From: Nocardioides sp. Iso805N | Lineage (GTDB): Bacteria; Actinomycetota; Actinomycetes; Propionibacteriales; Nocardioidaceae | Assembly: GCF_000364605.1 (NCBI RefSeq) | Contig: NZ_KB822580.1 | Location: 190,823-254,822, forward strand | Direction of reading: 5' to 3' | Length of the DNA stretch: 64,000 nt | Shown here: positions 48,081 through 57,047 of the stretch, piece by piece | Numbering within the stretch: position 1 is the first letter of the stretch | Layout of the letters: every line of letters begins with the position of its first letter | Program-made: the position numbers and the translations under genes | The notes under the pieces: model-generated | Told to the model about the DNA's origin: nothing | The model's database searches: none | What the model saw: only the letters and a program-made list of their open reading frames with translations

Positions 48081-48737
48081 ATGGCACGCGTGCTCTCCGT
48101 CAACGTCGGTCGCCCCAAGGACGCATCCTGGGCCGGTCTGGGCTACACGTCCATGGACAAGAGGGCCGTCGAGGGTGTGGTCAGGGTGCACCGCAACGGT
48201 CTGGTCGGTGACGTCGTCTCCGACACGAAGTACCACGGCGGCCCCGACCAGGCGGTCTACGTCTTCGCCCGTGAGGATCTTGACGCATGGGGCGCGCGGT
48301 TGGGCGTCGAGCTGCGCAACGGCCACTTCTCCGAGAACCTCACCACCTCCGGGATCGACGTCAACGAGGCCGAGGTGGGGGAGCGCTGGCGGATCGGGAC
48401 GGCGGTGGTGGAGGTGTGCCACGTGCGCACCCCCTGCAACGACTTCAAGAACTGGATGGGCCTGACCGGTCACGACAACCGAGGCTGGGTGAAGAGGTTC
48501 GCCGCCGAGGCACGCCCCGGGCCCTACCTGCGCGTGCTCCAGGAGGGCGTCGTGGGGGCCGGGGACGAGCTCGAGGTGCTGCACCGGCCCGGCCACGGCC
48601 TGACCGTCTCCCTGCTCTTCCGGGCGCTCAATCTCGATCACTCGCTGCGGCCGCTGTTCGGGGCGCCCGAGGTGCTCGCGGTGCTCGCCGCGGAGGGGCG
48701 CGCCAAGGTCGAGGAGTACGTCGCGGCGCGCAGCTGA
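48081..48737 (+). CDS. MOSC domain protein
   Basis: 218 residues with a MOSC beta-barrel: the conserved DTKYHGGPDQAVYVF motif near residue 50 and the active-site cysteine in CHVRTPCNDF near 120. MOSC proteins carry or transfer sulfur, or bind the molybdenum cofactor (YiiM/MOCS3-like group). The ATG at 48081 has GGGAGG 9 bases before it; an in-frame ATG at 48072 would sit directly on that site. It lies between the kinase gene and the LexA-controlled cassette. Confidence 0.88.
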   Translation: MARVLSVNVGRPKDASWAGLGYTSMDKRAVEGVVRVHRNGLVGDVVSDTKYHGGPDQAVYVFAREDLDAWGARLGVELRNGHFSENLTTSGIDVNEAEVGERWRIGTAVVEVCHVRTPCNDFKNWMGLTGHDNRGWVKRFAAEARPGPYLRVLQEGVVGAGDELEVLHRPGHGLTVSLLFRALNLDHSLRPLFGAPEVLAVLAAEGRAKVEEYVAARS

Positions 48738-48747
48738 CGCGCGGGGG

Positions 48748-48763
48748 CAGAACATTCGTTCGG
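48748..48763 (+). promoter_or_regulatory. Degenerate upstream LexA-like box
   Basis: CAGAACATTCGTTCGG matches TCGAAC-N4-GTTCGA in both core halves (GAAC-N4-GTTC) but with changed flanks. It lies 39 bases upstream of the perfect box, so cooperative repression is possible. Confidence 0.4.
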
Positions 48764-48786
48764 CAGGGGGCCGCCACTTGATCTGT

Positions 48787-48802
48787 TCGAACAAATGTTC
48801 GA
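48787..48802 (+). promoter_or_regulatory. LexA (SOS) box
   Basis: TCGAACAAATGTTCGA is a perfect match to the actinobacterial LexA consensus TCGAAC-N4-GTTCGA. It lies between a TTGATC (48778-48783) and an AACATA (48802-48807), which would be the -35 and -10, so LexA would directly block the promoter of imuA'-imuB-dnaE2. Confidence 0.9.
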
Positions 48803-48812
48803 ACATAGGGGA

Positions 48813-49535
48813 GTGACAGCCGCTCTCCACCCCACCGAGCCCCAGGCCGATCCTCGGACCGAGATCGACCGGCTGCGCGAGCGCATGCGCCGGATGGAGG
48901 ACGGGCTCGCGCGTCCCGAGCTCGATGCCCTGCCCGGGCTCTCCCAGGTGATCCGGCTGCGGGTGGGCGGCAGCTACCAGGTCGACAGCGCCAGCCTCGC
49001 CCTGGCGCTGATGGCCGGTCCCTCGCGTGGTGGCGCCTGGTGTGCGGCAGTGGGGCTGAGCGACTTCGGCGCCGAGGCCGCGGCCGAGCTGGGCGTGGTG
49101 CTCGAGCGCACCATCCTGGTCCCGGAGCCGGGAGAGGCGTGGCTGGAGGCGACAGCGGCCCTGGTCGACGTGGCCTCGCTGGTGCTGGTCAGGCCGCCGG
49201 CGCGGGTGCCCGAGGCGGTCGCGGCCAAGCTCTCGGCCCGGCTGCGCAAGCGCAGCGCGGTCCTGGTCTCGATCGGTCCGTGGCCCCGCGCCGAGGCATC
49301 GGTGAGCCTCGCCGAGCCGCGATGGACGGGTGCCGGTCGTGGGGAGGGGCATCTGCGCTCGCGCCGTGTCGTGCTGGAAGTGCGCCGAGGCTCCGCTCCG
49401 CCGCGACGCACGGCGCTGTGGTTCCCCGAGCCAGACGGCTCCCTCGCCCCGGCGTCCTCCCGTTGGTCGGAGGGGGAGGCAGTGCCTTCCCGCTGGTCGA
49501 GTCGCGAGCGCGTCGAGACCCGTGAGGTGGGCTGA
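48813..49535 (+). CDS. imuA': ImuA', accessory factor for SOS mutagenesis
   Basis: 240 residues from the GTG at 48813. The sequence is RecA-like in its middle (SLALALMAGPSRGGAWCAAV) with lost ATP-binding motifs, as in mycobacterial ImuA'; its partner is ImuB and the polymerase DnaE2. An in-frame ATG at 48795 lies inside the LexA box, upstream of the predicted transcription start, so the GTG is preferred and the mRNA would be leaderless. The C-terminus (SRWSSRERVETREVG) is encoded by a dispersed palindromic repeat, so the protein tail may be an acquired extension. It overlaps imuB by 1 base. Confidence 0.8.
   Translation: MTAALHPTEPQADPRTEIDRLRERMRRMEDGLARPELDALPGLSQVIRLRVGGSYQVDSASLALALMAGPSRGGAWCAAVGLSDFGAEAAAELGVVLERTILVPEPGEAWLEATAALVDVASLVLVRPPARVPEAVAAKLSARLRKRSAVLVSIGPWPRAEASVSLAEPRWTGAGRGEGHLRSRRVVLEVRRGSAPPRRTALWFPEPDGSLAPASSRWSEGEAVPSRWSSRERVETREVG
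49492..49527. repeat. GGTCGAG...GTCGAGACC palindromic repeat at the imuA' 3' end
   Basis: GGTCGAG at 49495 and GTCGAGACC at 49512 flank a CGCGAGCGC core; the element has the look of the common Nocardioides-type GGTCTCGACxxxCTCGACC dispersed repeat. It encodes the last residues of imuA' in frame. Confidence 0.5.
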
Positions 49536-51052
49536 TGCGCACCATGACGGTGTGGTGCGCCGACTGGCCGGTCGTCGCGGCGCTGGCCGACCGGGACCTG
49601 CCCGGACACCTGCCCGCGGCCGTCTTCGCCGCCAACATCGTGCGTGCCTGCAACGGCGCCGCCCGCGACTTCGGCGTACGGCGAGGCATGCGGCGCCGTG
49701 ACGCGCAGGCCCGCTGTCCCGAGCTGGTGATCCTCGATGAGGTCCCGGAGCGCGATGTCCGGAGCTTCGAGCGGGTGCTGGCGGCGCTGGAGGAGCTGCG
49801 CCCTGGAGTCGCCCCGCTGCGTCCGGGCCTGGCCGCACTGAAGTCCCCGGGCCGGTTCTACGGCGGCGAGCCCGAGGCTGGTGCGGTGATCGCCGAGTGC
49901 CTGGTCGGGCTCGGCGTGCGCGACGTGCGCATCGGCGTCGCCGACGAGCTCTTCACCTCCGAGCAGGCGGCCCGCTGTGCCGGCGTACAGGAGAGCTTCG
50001 TGGTGCCGCCGGGGGAGTCGGGGGCGTTCCTGCGCACCCTGCCGGTCGACGTCCTCGACGAGCCCGAGGCGGTCAGTCTGCTCAAGCGGCTCGGGCTGCC
50101 GGGGCTGGGCGATCTGGCCCGGCTGCCGGCTGTCGACGTCGAGGCGCGCTTCGGCGCTCGGGTGGCGTGGGTTCATCGTGTCCTGCACGGTGGCGGCGCG
50201 CGGCCGCTGTCGACGCGCACCCCGCCGCCCGAGCTGGTCTGCGAGGTCGACTTCGAGCCCGCCCTCGACTCCGCCGAGGCGGTCTGCTTCAGCGCCCGGC
50301 AGACGGCTGAGCGGTTCGTCGCCCAGCTCGCCGCCCGGCAGCTGGTCTGCACCGAGGTGCTCCTTGTCGTCGAGGCGGACGGCGCCGTCGCCTCGGAGCG
50401 ACGCTGGCTGCACCCGCGCTGGTTCACCGCCACCGACCTGATCGACCGGTTGCACTGGCAGCTGGTCGGCTCGTTGCGGGTGGGCGACATCCGCTCGGCC
50501 ATCACCCGGGTGCGGATGGTCCCCGAGACGGTCGTCCCCGAGGGCGACCACGCCGACGGCCTGTGGGGAGGCACCGATGCCCGGGTCGAGCGCGGCATCG
50601 CCCGGGTGCAGGGCCTCCTCGGCCAGGAGGCGGTGGTCGCGCCGGTGCTCCAGGGCGGCCGCAGCCCGGCCGACCGACAGGCGCTGGTGCCGTGGGGCGA
50701 GCGAGCCACGGCGCTGCGTCCGCGGGGACTGCCGTGGCCCGGATCGATCCCGCCGCCGGCCCCGGCCCGCGTCTTCCCCGCTCCGTGGGCAGCCGACGTG
50801 CTCGACGCGGCTGGCCGCCCACTCGCGGTGCTGCCGCGTGGTGCGCTGAGTGGCGACCCGGCCCGGTTCAAGCCCGGCGGTGCCGAGACCTGGCAGCCGG
50901 TCGCCGCCTGGGCAGGCCCTTGGCCGGTCGACGAGCAGTGGTGGGAGGGCGGTCGGGTGCTGGTGCGGTTCCAGATGGTCGGCGTCGATGGGCGAGCCTG
51001 GCTGGTCACCTTCGACGGCAGTGGCTGGGTGACGGAGGCGGCATATGACTGA
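49535..51052 (+). CDS. imuB: ImuB, inactive Y-family polymerase adaptor
   Basis: 505 residues with the Y-family fold but without a complete catalytic triad: DCDSFFA of active polymerases is CADWPVVAA here, and the SxDE motif region reads LKSPGRFYGG. ImuB binds the beta clamp and links ImuA' and DnaE2 in mutagenic translesion synthesis. The TGATG overlap with imuA' couples translation. It ends 42 bases before dnaE2. Confidence 0.92.
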   Translation: MRTMTVWCADWPVVAALADRDLPGHLPAAVFAANIVRACNGAARDFGVRRGMRRRDAQARCPELVILDEVPERDVRSFERVLAALEELRPGVAPLRPGLAALKSPGRFYGGEPEAGAVIAECLVGLGVRDVRIGVADELFTSEQAARCAGVQESFVVPPGESGAFLRTLPVDVLDEPEAVSLLKRLGLPGLGDLARLPAVDVEARFGARVAWVHRVLHGGGARPLSTRTPPPELVCEVDFEPALDSAEAVCFSARQTAERFVAQLAARQLVCTEVLLVVEADGAVASERRWLHPRWFTATDLIDRLHWQLVGSLRVGDIRSAITRVRMVPETVVPEGDHADGLWGGTDARVERGIARVQGLLGQEAVVAPVLQGGRSPADRQALVPWGERATALRPRGLPWPGSIPPPAPARVFPAPWAADVLDAAGRPLAVLPRGALSGDPARFKPGGAETWQPVAAWAGPWPVDEQWWEGGRVLVRFQMVGVDGRAWLVTFDGSGWVTEAAYD

Positions 51053-51095
51053 GTCGGTCCGGCTGCCCACCGTGCCGAGCCAGCGGGTGCGCTGA
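51045..51095 (+). CDS. Mini-ORF bridging imuB and dnaE2
   Basis: 16 codons (MTESVRLPTVPSQRVR) that start 8 bases inside imuB and end in TGATG with the dnaE2 start. It could carry ribosomes across the 42-base gap and so couple dnaE2 translation to imuB. It may have no product function. Confidence 0.35.
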   Translation: MTESVRLPTVPSQRVR

Positions 51096-54000
51096 TGGGC
51101 TGGAGCAACCCCGCGATGCCCTGGCGGGAGCTGGAGCGACGGCTCTCCGGCAAGGCCGGGCAGGACCCGCACGGCGATGCGCCGATCTCGCGGCACAAGC
51201 GTCGCGCCGAGCGGGTCGAGGTGCAGCCGCCCGAAGGTCCGGTGACGCCCTACGCCGAGCTCCACGCCCATTCCAACTTCAGCTTCCTCGACGGTGCCAG
51301 CGGTCCTGACGCCCTGGTCGTCGAGGCGATCCGGCTGGGGTTGCACGGGCTGGCGCTGACCGATCACGACGGCCTCTACGGCGCCCCGCTGTTCGCGGAG
51401 ACGGCGAAGGTCAACGGCGGCCTGGTCCAGACCGTGTACGGCGCCGAGCTCTCCCTCGGCCTGACCGCTCCGCAGCTCGGCGTCGCCGACCCTGAGGGCA
51501 GCCACCTGCTGGTGCTGGCACGCGGCGTGGCGGGCTATCACCGGCTCGCCGGCGCGATCACCGAGGCGCAGCTGCGCGGCGATGAGAAGGGCCGGCCGGT
51601 CTACGACCTCGATGAGCTGGCCGAGCAGGCCGAGGGCCACTGGATGGTGCTGACCGGCTGCCGCAAGGGGTTCCGGGGCCGCGCGGGTGTGGTCGGGTTG
51701 GTCGAGCGGTTCGGCCGCGACAACGTGCTCGTCGAACTCTCCGGCTCCGGTGGCCCGACCGACACCATGGTCAATGACGCGCAGGCAGCGATCGCTGCCG
51801 AGCTGGGCCTGCCGGTCGTCGCGACCGGCAACGTCCATGCCGCCACACCATCGCAGACCCGACTTGCGGCGGCGATGGCGGCGGTCCGGGCCCGGCGCAG
51901 CCTGGCAGAGATGGACGGTTGGCTGCCGGCTGCGCCGGCGTACCTGCGCAGCGGTGAGGAGATGGCCCGGCTGTGGCGCCGCTATCCCGGCGCGGTGGCG
52001 CACACCGTGGAGGTCGCCGACGCGTGCGCGTTCGACCTGCAGAGGGCCAAGCCGGAGCTGCCCAAGCGCCGCATCCCGGCGGGGAGGACGGCGATCGAGT
52101 ACTTGCGCGAGCTCACCGAGGAGGGCTTCGCCGAGCGCTACGAGCGCAAGCACGCCGACGATCCGGCGTTCATCGTCAAGGCGCGAGCGCGGGTGGAGAA
52201 GGAGCTGGCCACCATCGAGAACAAGGACTTCGCCGGCTACTTCGTGATCGTGCACGACATCGTCGCCTTCGCTCGCAGCAAGCAGATCCTGTGCCAGGGC
52301 CGGGGGAGCGCGGCCGCCAGCGCGGTCTGCTACGCGTTGGGGATCACCGCGATCGACCCGGTCTTCTACAACCTGCCGTTCGAGCGGTTCATCTCCCAGC
52401 ACCGCGAGGAGGAGCCCGACATCGACGTCGACTTCGACTCCGACCGGCGCGAGGAGGTGATCCAGTGGGTCTATGACACCTACGGCCGGCGCAACGCCGC
52501 CCAGGTCGCCAACATCATCAGCTACCGCCCCAAGATGGCGGTCCGCGATGCCGCCAAGGCACTGGGCTACTCACCCGGTCAGCAGGACGCCTGGTCCAAG
52601 CGGATCACGAGCTGGACACAGATCGACGAGGAGGCCGAGCTCCCCGGCGACGTACGCCGGCTCGCCGAGGGGCTGATGGGCTCACCGCGTCACCTCGGCA
52701 TCCACTCCGGCGGGATGATCCTCACCGAGCGGCCGATCGGTGAGGTGGTGCCGATCGAGCGGGCACGGATGGAGAAGCGCACCGTGCTGCAGTGGGACAA
52801 GGACGGCTGCGAGTACATGGGGCTGGTCAAGTTCGACCTGCTCGGGCTGGGCATGCTGGCCGCGCTGGACCACATGATGAGGATGGTGGGCGAACACTGC
52901 GGCGAGCACTGGACCCTGGCCACCATCCCCCACGAGGAGCCGGCCGTCTACGACATGCTCTGCCGGGCCGACTCGATCGGTGTCTTCCAGGTGGAGTCGC
53001 GCGCCCAGATCGGCACCCTGCCCCGGCTGCAGCCGCGCTGCTTCTACGACCTGGCGATCGAGATCGCGCTGATCAGGCCCGGTCCGATCCAAGGGGGAGC
53101 GGTGCACCCCTACGTACGCCGCGCCACCGGCAAGGACCCGGTCGTCTATGCCCACCGGGACCTGGAGCCGGTGCTGAAGCGGACTCGCGGGGTGCCGCTG
53201 TTCCAGGAGCAGCTGATGGAGATGGGTCAGGTGCTGGGCGACTTCGATGCCGACGATGCCGACCTGCTGCGGCGGGCGATGGGCTCAAAGCGCGGCATCG
53301 AGCGGATCGAGTCGCTCAAGAAGAAGCTCTTCGCCGGGATGGCCGAGCGCGGCCTGGCCGGTGCGGAGGCGGATGCGATCTACATCCAGATCCTCTCCTT
53401 CGCGAACTTCGGTTTCGCGGAGTCGCACGCGCTCTCCTTCGCCAAGCTCGTCTACGCCTCCTCGTGGCTCAAGCTGCACTACCCGGCGGCATTCCTCGCC
53501 GGGCTGCTGCGGGCCCAGCCGATGGGGTTCTACTCGGCGCAGTCGCTGACCCAGGACGCCCGCCGGCACGGCGTGGAGGTGTTGCGACCGTCGCTGCTGC
53601 ACTCGGGGGCCGTCGCCGATCTGGAGCACGCCGCAACGTCCGCCGACCCGGCCGCCGAGCCTGTCGAGGCGCCTCGACAAGCTCGGCGGGCGCGGCGCCG
53701 AACATCGGGCCGGGAGGCCTGCCTCCACGACGGTCCTCAGGAGCCCACCCCCTGGGTTCCCGGCACCCCTGACCCGACGCCGGAGCACCGCCGCGACACC
53801 GCGTACGCCGTCCGGCTCGGACTCGACTCGGTGCGCGGCATCGGCAAGGAGGTGGCGGAGCGGATCGTGGCCGCCCGGGTCGGACAGCCCTTCCGGGACC
53901 AGCTCGACCTCTCCCGCCGCGCGCGGCTGGAGCGTCAGCAGTTGGAGGCGCTGGCGACCGCCGGCGTCTTCGAGGACGCGTTCGGCCAAGATCGGCGGCA

Positions 54001-54526
54001 GGCGTTGTGGGCCTCGGGTTGGACCGAGCGGGCCGACCAACTCGAGGGTGTGGCCCTCGCCGTACCTGCCCCGGACCTGGCGCCCATGGTCGAGGTGGAG
54101 CTGACCCTCGCCGACCTGTGGGCGACCGGCGTCTCGCCGGAGGGGCACCCGTTCGAGCATGTGCGGGCCCGGCTGCGCGAGTACGGCATCCCGGCGATCA
54201 CCGACCTGTCCGAGCACCGGACCGGCCGGATCCTGACCGTGGCCGGCCTGGTCACCCACAAGCAGCGTCCCGGCACGGCCGGCGGGGTGACGTTCCTCAA
54301 CCTCGAGGACGAGACCGGCATGCTCAACGTCGTCTGCGGGGCCGACGTCTGGAAGAGGCACCGCAAGCTGGCCACCTCTGTCTCGGCGATGCTGATCGAG
54401 GGGCGGCTGGAGCGGACGGACGGCGTGATCAACCTGGTCGCCATCCGGCTGGGCTCGCTGGAGCAGGTCTACCCCGAGGCAGCCCAGGCGTTGGCGCAGC
54501 GGCACCGCTCCCGTGACTTCCGCTAA
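51095..54526 (+). CDS. dnaE2: Error-prone DNA polymerase DnaE2
   Basis: 1143 residues, C-family polymerase. The N-terminal PHP domain (ELHAHSNFSFLDGAS near residue 52, LALTDHDGLYG) is followed by the palm with catalytic aspartates in PDIDVDFDSDRR, then the helix-hairpin-helix and C-terminal OB region (LTVAGLVTHKQRPG). DnaE2 lacks the C-terminal clamp-interaction of replicative DnaE1 and depends on ImuB for the clamp. A linker (about 845-890) is proline/arginine-rich and partly encoded by a dispersed repeat. A short repeat CGTGACTTCCGC occurs at its end (54512) and again at 54536. Confidence 0.96.
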   Translation: MGWSNPAMPWRELERRLSGKAGQDPHGDAPISRHKRRAERVEVQPPEGPVTPYAELHAHSNFSFLDGASGPDALVVEAIRLGLHGLALTDHDGLYGAPLFAETAKVNGGLVQTVYGAELSLGLTAPQLGVADPEGSHLLVLARGVAGYHRLAGAITEAQLRGDEKGRPVYDLDELAEQAEGHWMVLTGCRKGFRGRAGVVGLVERFGRDNVLVELSGSGGPTDTMVNDAQAAIAAELGLPVVATGNVHAATPSQTRLAAAMAAVRARRSLAEMDGWLPAAPAYLRSGEEMARLWRRYPGAVAHTVEVADACAFDLQRAKPELPKRRIPAGRTAIEYLRELTEEGFAERYERKHADDPAFIVKARARVEKELATIENKDFAGYFVIVHDIVAFARSKQILCQGRGSAAASAVCYALGITAIDPVFYNLPFERFISQHREEEPDIDVDFDSDRREEVIQWVYDTYGRRNAAQVANIISYRPKMAVRDAAKALGYSPGQQDAWSKRITSWTQIDEEAELPGDVRRLAEGLMGSPRHLGIHSGGMILTERPIGEVVPIERARMEKRTVLQWDKDGCEYMGLVKFDLLGLGMLAALDHMMRMVGEHCGEHWTLATIPHEEPAVYDMLCRADSIGVFQVESRAQIGTLPRLQPRCFYDLAIEIALIRPGPIQGGAVHPYVRRATGKDPVVYAHRDLEPVLKRTRGVPLFQEQLMEMGQVLGDFDADDADLLRRAMGSKRGIERIESLKKKLFAGMAERGLAGAEADAIYIQILSFANFGFAESHALSFAKLVYASSWLKLHYPAAFLAGLLRAQPMGFYSAQSLTQDARRHGVEVLRPSLLHSGAVADLEHAATSADPAAEPVEAPRQARRARRRTSGREACLHDGPQEPTPWVPGTPDPTPEHRRDTAYAVRLGLDSVRGIGKEVAERIVAARVGQPFRDQLDLSRRARLERQQLEALATAGVFEDAFGQDRRQALWASGWTERADQLEGVALAVPAPDLAPMVEVELTLADLWATGVSPEGHPFEHVRARLREYGIPAITDLSEHRTGRILTVAGLVTHKQRPGTAGGVTFLNLEDETGMLNVVCGADVWKRHRKLATSVSAMLIEGRLERTDGVINLVAIRLGSLEQVYPEAAQALAQRHRSRDFR
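53660..53693. repeat. Dispersed repeat, subfamily 2, copy B (inside dnaE2)
   Basis: CTGTCGAGGCGCCTCGACAAG begins a palindrome (TCGAGGCGCCTCGA is a perfect 14-base one) and shares about 22 of 25 bases with the copy at 48003. It encodes VEAPRQARR within the dnaE2 linker, in frame. Confidence 0.55.
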
Positions 54527-54538
54527 TCCGCGAATCGT

Positions 54539-54605
54539 GACTTCCGCAGGCTCGAGTCGGGAGTTTCGCCGTCTGCTGAATCCCGGACTCAAGCCTGCGA
54601 AAGTC
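54539..54605. repeat. Inverted repeat after dnaE2
   Basis: Arms 54539-54562 and 54581-54605 pair with two substitutions and one indel across an 18-base loop. The ACTTTCGCAGGCTTGAGT core resembles the ACTTTCCGCGGGTTGAGT core of the repeat at 26188-26266. It probably also ends the SOS transcript. The rest of the 152-base gap holds only the pspC ribosome site. Confidence 0.65.
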
Positions 54606-54678
54606 CGGACTCGGCGTCCGGGAGGGACCAGGGTCTTCCCGGATGGGGCGAGACCGGGTGGCGGCGCACAGTGGAGGT

Positions 54679-54861
54679 ATGACAACACTCAGCCGCCCTC
54701 GAGACGACCGCTGGATCGCCGGAGTCTGCTCCGGCCTCGGCCGCCGCTTCGGTATCGACCCCAAGGCGGTGCGGATCGCCTTCGTGATCTCCTGCCTCCT
54801 GCCCGGCCCGCAGTTCCTGATCTACATCCTGCTCTGGATCCTGATGCCGGTCGAGGACTGA
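54679..54861 (+). CDS. PspC domain small membrane protein
   Basis: 60 residues forming a single PspC domain: RPRDDRWIAGVCSGLGRRFGIDPKAVRIAFV, then one strong membrane helix (about 34-56) and PVED end. GTGGAGG precedes the ATG by 3-4 bases. Members act in envelope stress or as anchors; the partner is not in the window. Confidence 0.9.
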   Translation: MTTLSRPRDDRWIAGVCSGLGRRFGIDPKAVRIAFVISCLLPGPQFLIYILLWILMPVED

Positions 54862-54881
54862 TCCGGGGCGACAATGTCCCC

Positions 54882-56162
54882 ATGCCCTCCGCACTGCCGC
54901 CCGGCGACCCAGCACCAGCCGACGGCAACCTCCCCGAGGCGGCCTTGGCCACGCTGGGGGACAACGGCTTCGGCTTCTACGTGCACGTGCCCTTCTGCCG
55001 GGTGCGCTGCGGCTACTGCGACTTCAACACCTACACCGCCACCGAGCTCGGCCCGGGCGTCTCCCGGCAGACGTACGCCGACCAGGCCATCGCGGAGATC
55101 CGTCAGGCCCGCACGGTGCTGGGCGATGCCGACCGCAGGGTCGACACCATCTTCTTCGGTGGCGGGACGCCGACCCTGCTGCCCGCCGCCGACCTGACCC
55201 GGATCGTGGCGGCCATCCGCGACGAGTTCGGGCTGGCCGACGACGTCGAGGTCACCACCGAGGCCAATCCGGACAGCGTCACGCTCGAGGACCTCGACGA
55301 GCTGCGGGCCGGCGGCTTCAATCGGCTCAGCTTCGGGATGCAGAGCTCGGTGTCGCACGTGCTCGCCGTACTGGATCGGACGCATGACCCCAAGCGGGTT
55401 CCGGCGGTGGTGGAGTGGGCCCGTGCCGCCGGCTTCACCTCGGCCGACTCCGGTGGCGTCAGTCTGGACCTGATCTACGGCACGCCCGGCGAGACCATGG
55501 CCGACTGGGAGCGCTCGCTCGAGGACGCGCTGGCCTGCGAGCCCGACCATGTCTCGGCCTACAGCCTGATCGTCGAGGACGGCACCGCGCTCGCCCGCAG
55601 GGTCCGGCGCGGGGAGCTGCCGATGCCGGACGAGGACGACTTCGCCGACAAGTACGTTGTGGCCGACGAGCGGCTGCGCGCGCACGGCCTGGGCTGGTAC
55701 GAGGTCTCGAACTGGGCCACCACGGAGGCGCACCGCTGTCGGCACAACCTGCTCTACTGGCGCGGCGGCGACTGGTGGGGCGTCGGCCCGGGCGCGCACA
55801 GCCACGTCGGCGGGGTGCGTTGGTGGAACGTCAAGCATCCCGCCGCGTACGCCGATCGCATCCACGCCGGCCTCAGCCCGGCGCACGGCCGTGAGGTGCT
55901 GGCGGCCGAGGACCGCCGCGTCGAGCGGGTGCTGCTCGAGCTGAGGCTGCGCGAGGGGCTGCCAATCGACGTGCTCGACGATGCCGGTCGGGCGGCGGTT
56001 CCCGAGCAGGTCGAGCGCGGACTCGTCACCGTCGAGCAGGATCGCGCCGAGGGCGACGTCGACGAGAAGGGCGACGTCGACGGCAAGGGCGCGGGCCGCC
56101 TCGTCCTCACCGACCCCGGCAGACTGCTCGCCGACGGCGTGGTGCGCGAGTTGCTGGTGTGA
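54882..56162 (+). CDS. hemW: HemW, haem chaperone/radical-SAM coproporphyrinogen oxidase-like
   Basis: 426 residues. The radical SAM cysteine motif is CRVRCGYCDF near residue 40 with an extra VHVPF leader, as in HemW rather than true HemN. Further motifs are FFGGGTPTLL, FNRLSFGMQS and LIYGTPGE. HemW binds haem and delivers it to apoproteins. The C-terminal region includes a tandem DNA repeat of two 18-base units (56051-56086), encoding GDVDEK/GDVDGK, which is unusual. Confidence 0.93.
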   Translation: MPSALPPGDPAPADGNLPEAALATLGDNGFGFYVHVPFCRVRCGYCDFNTYTATELGPGVSRQTYADQAIAEIRQARTVLGDADRRVDTIFFGGGTPTLLPAADLTRIVAAIRDEFGLADDVEVTTEANPDSVTLEDLDELRAGGFNRLSFGMQSSVSHVLAVLDRTHDPKRVPAVVEWARAAGFTSADSGGVSLDLIYGTPGETMADWERSLEDALACEPDHVSAYSLIVEDGTALARRVRRGELPMPDEDDFADKYVVADERLRAHGLGWYEVSNWATTEAHRCRHNLLYWRGGDWWGVGPGAHSHVGGVRWWNVKHPAAYADRIHAGLSPAHGREVLAAEDRRVERVLLELRLREGLPIDVLDDAGRAAVPEQVERGLVTVEQDRAEGDVDEKGDVDGKGAGRLVLTDPGRLLADGVVRELLV

Positions 56163-56181
56163 AGATTGGGATGATCTCGGC

Positions 56182-57030
56182 ATGGTCGACCGCTATGCCG
56201 CCGATGTCCTCTCCACCGATTGGCGCGCGCCGAAGAACGGCCGCGCCGTACCTGCGCCCGCCGAGCTCGGCGCCGTGGTCGAGGACGCTCAGAGCGACTT
56301 CGTCGGCGAGATCGTCGCCGTCGACCGACAGCTGAACACGGTCACCCTCGAGGACCGCCGGATGAAGCGCCGCGTCTTCGAGCTCGGACCCGGCTTCCTC
56401 CTCGACGGCAAACCGGTCATCCTCACCGCGCCGGTGCCCCGAGCGGCGGCTGCGTGCGGGCCCAAGCGCACCGCGTCCGGCTCCATCGCCGTCGAGGGCG
56501 CGAAGGCACGGGTGGCGCGGCAGAGCCGCATCTTCGTCGAGGGCCGGCACGACGCAGAGCTGGTGGAGAAGGTCTGGGGCGACGACCTGCGCATCGAGGG
56601 TGTCGTGGTCGAGTACCTGGGCGGCGTCGACGACCTCGCCGACCACCTCAAGGACTTCAAGCCAGGGCCGGAGCGGCGCGTCGGAGTCCTGGTCGACCAC
56701 CTGGTCCGCGGCTCCAAGGAGTCCCGCATCGCCGATGCGATCGTGCGCGGACCGAACGGCAAGAACGTCAAGATCCTCGGCCACCCGTTCATCGACATCT
56801 GGCAGGCGGTCAAGCCCGACCGCCTCGGCCTCAAGGCATGGCCGCAGATCCCGCGCAGCATCGAGTGGAAAAAGGGCATCTGCCAGCACCTGGGCTGGCC
56901 GCACCGCGACCAGGCCGACATCGCGCGGGCCTGGAAGCACATCCTCTCCAAGGTCAGGACGTACGACGACCTCGAGCCGGCGCTGCTGGGCCGGGTGGAG
57001 GAGCTGATCGACTTCGTGACCGTCGGCTGA
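56182..57030 (+). CDS. DUF3097 family protein
   Basis: 282 residues, an actinobacterial conserved protein found next to hemW-hrcA. Signatures are YAADVLSTDWRAPKNGRAV at the N-terminus and SRIFVEGRHDAELVEKVWGDD, the latter a TOPRIM-like metal-site segment, so nucleic-acid processing is conceivable. LRIEGVVVEYLGGVDDL and VDHLVRGSKESRI follow. No experimental function is known to me. It starts 19 bases after hemW. Confidence 0.85.
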   Translation: MVDRYAADVLSTDWRAPKNGRAVPAPAELGAVVEDAQSDFVGEIVAVDRQLNTVTLEDRRMKRRVFELGPGFLLDGKPVILTAPVPRAAAACGPKRTASGSIAVEGAKARVARQSRIFVEGRHDAELVEKVWGDDLRIEGVVVEYLGGVDDLADHLKDFKPGPERRVGVLVDHLVRGSKESRIADAIVRGPNGKNVKILGHPFIDIWQAVKPDRLGLKAWPQIPRSIEWKKGICQHLGWPHRDQADIARAWKHILSKVRTYDDLEPALLGRVEELIDFVTVG

Positions 57031-57047
57031 GGCCACGAGGCGGCGCG

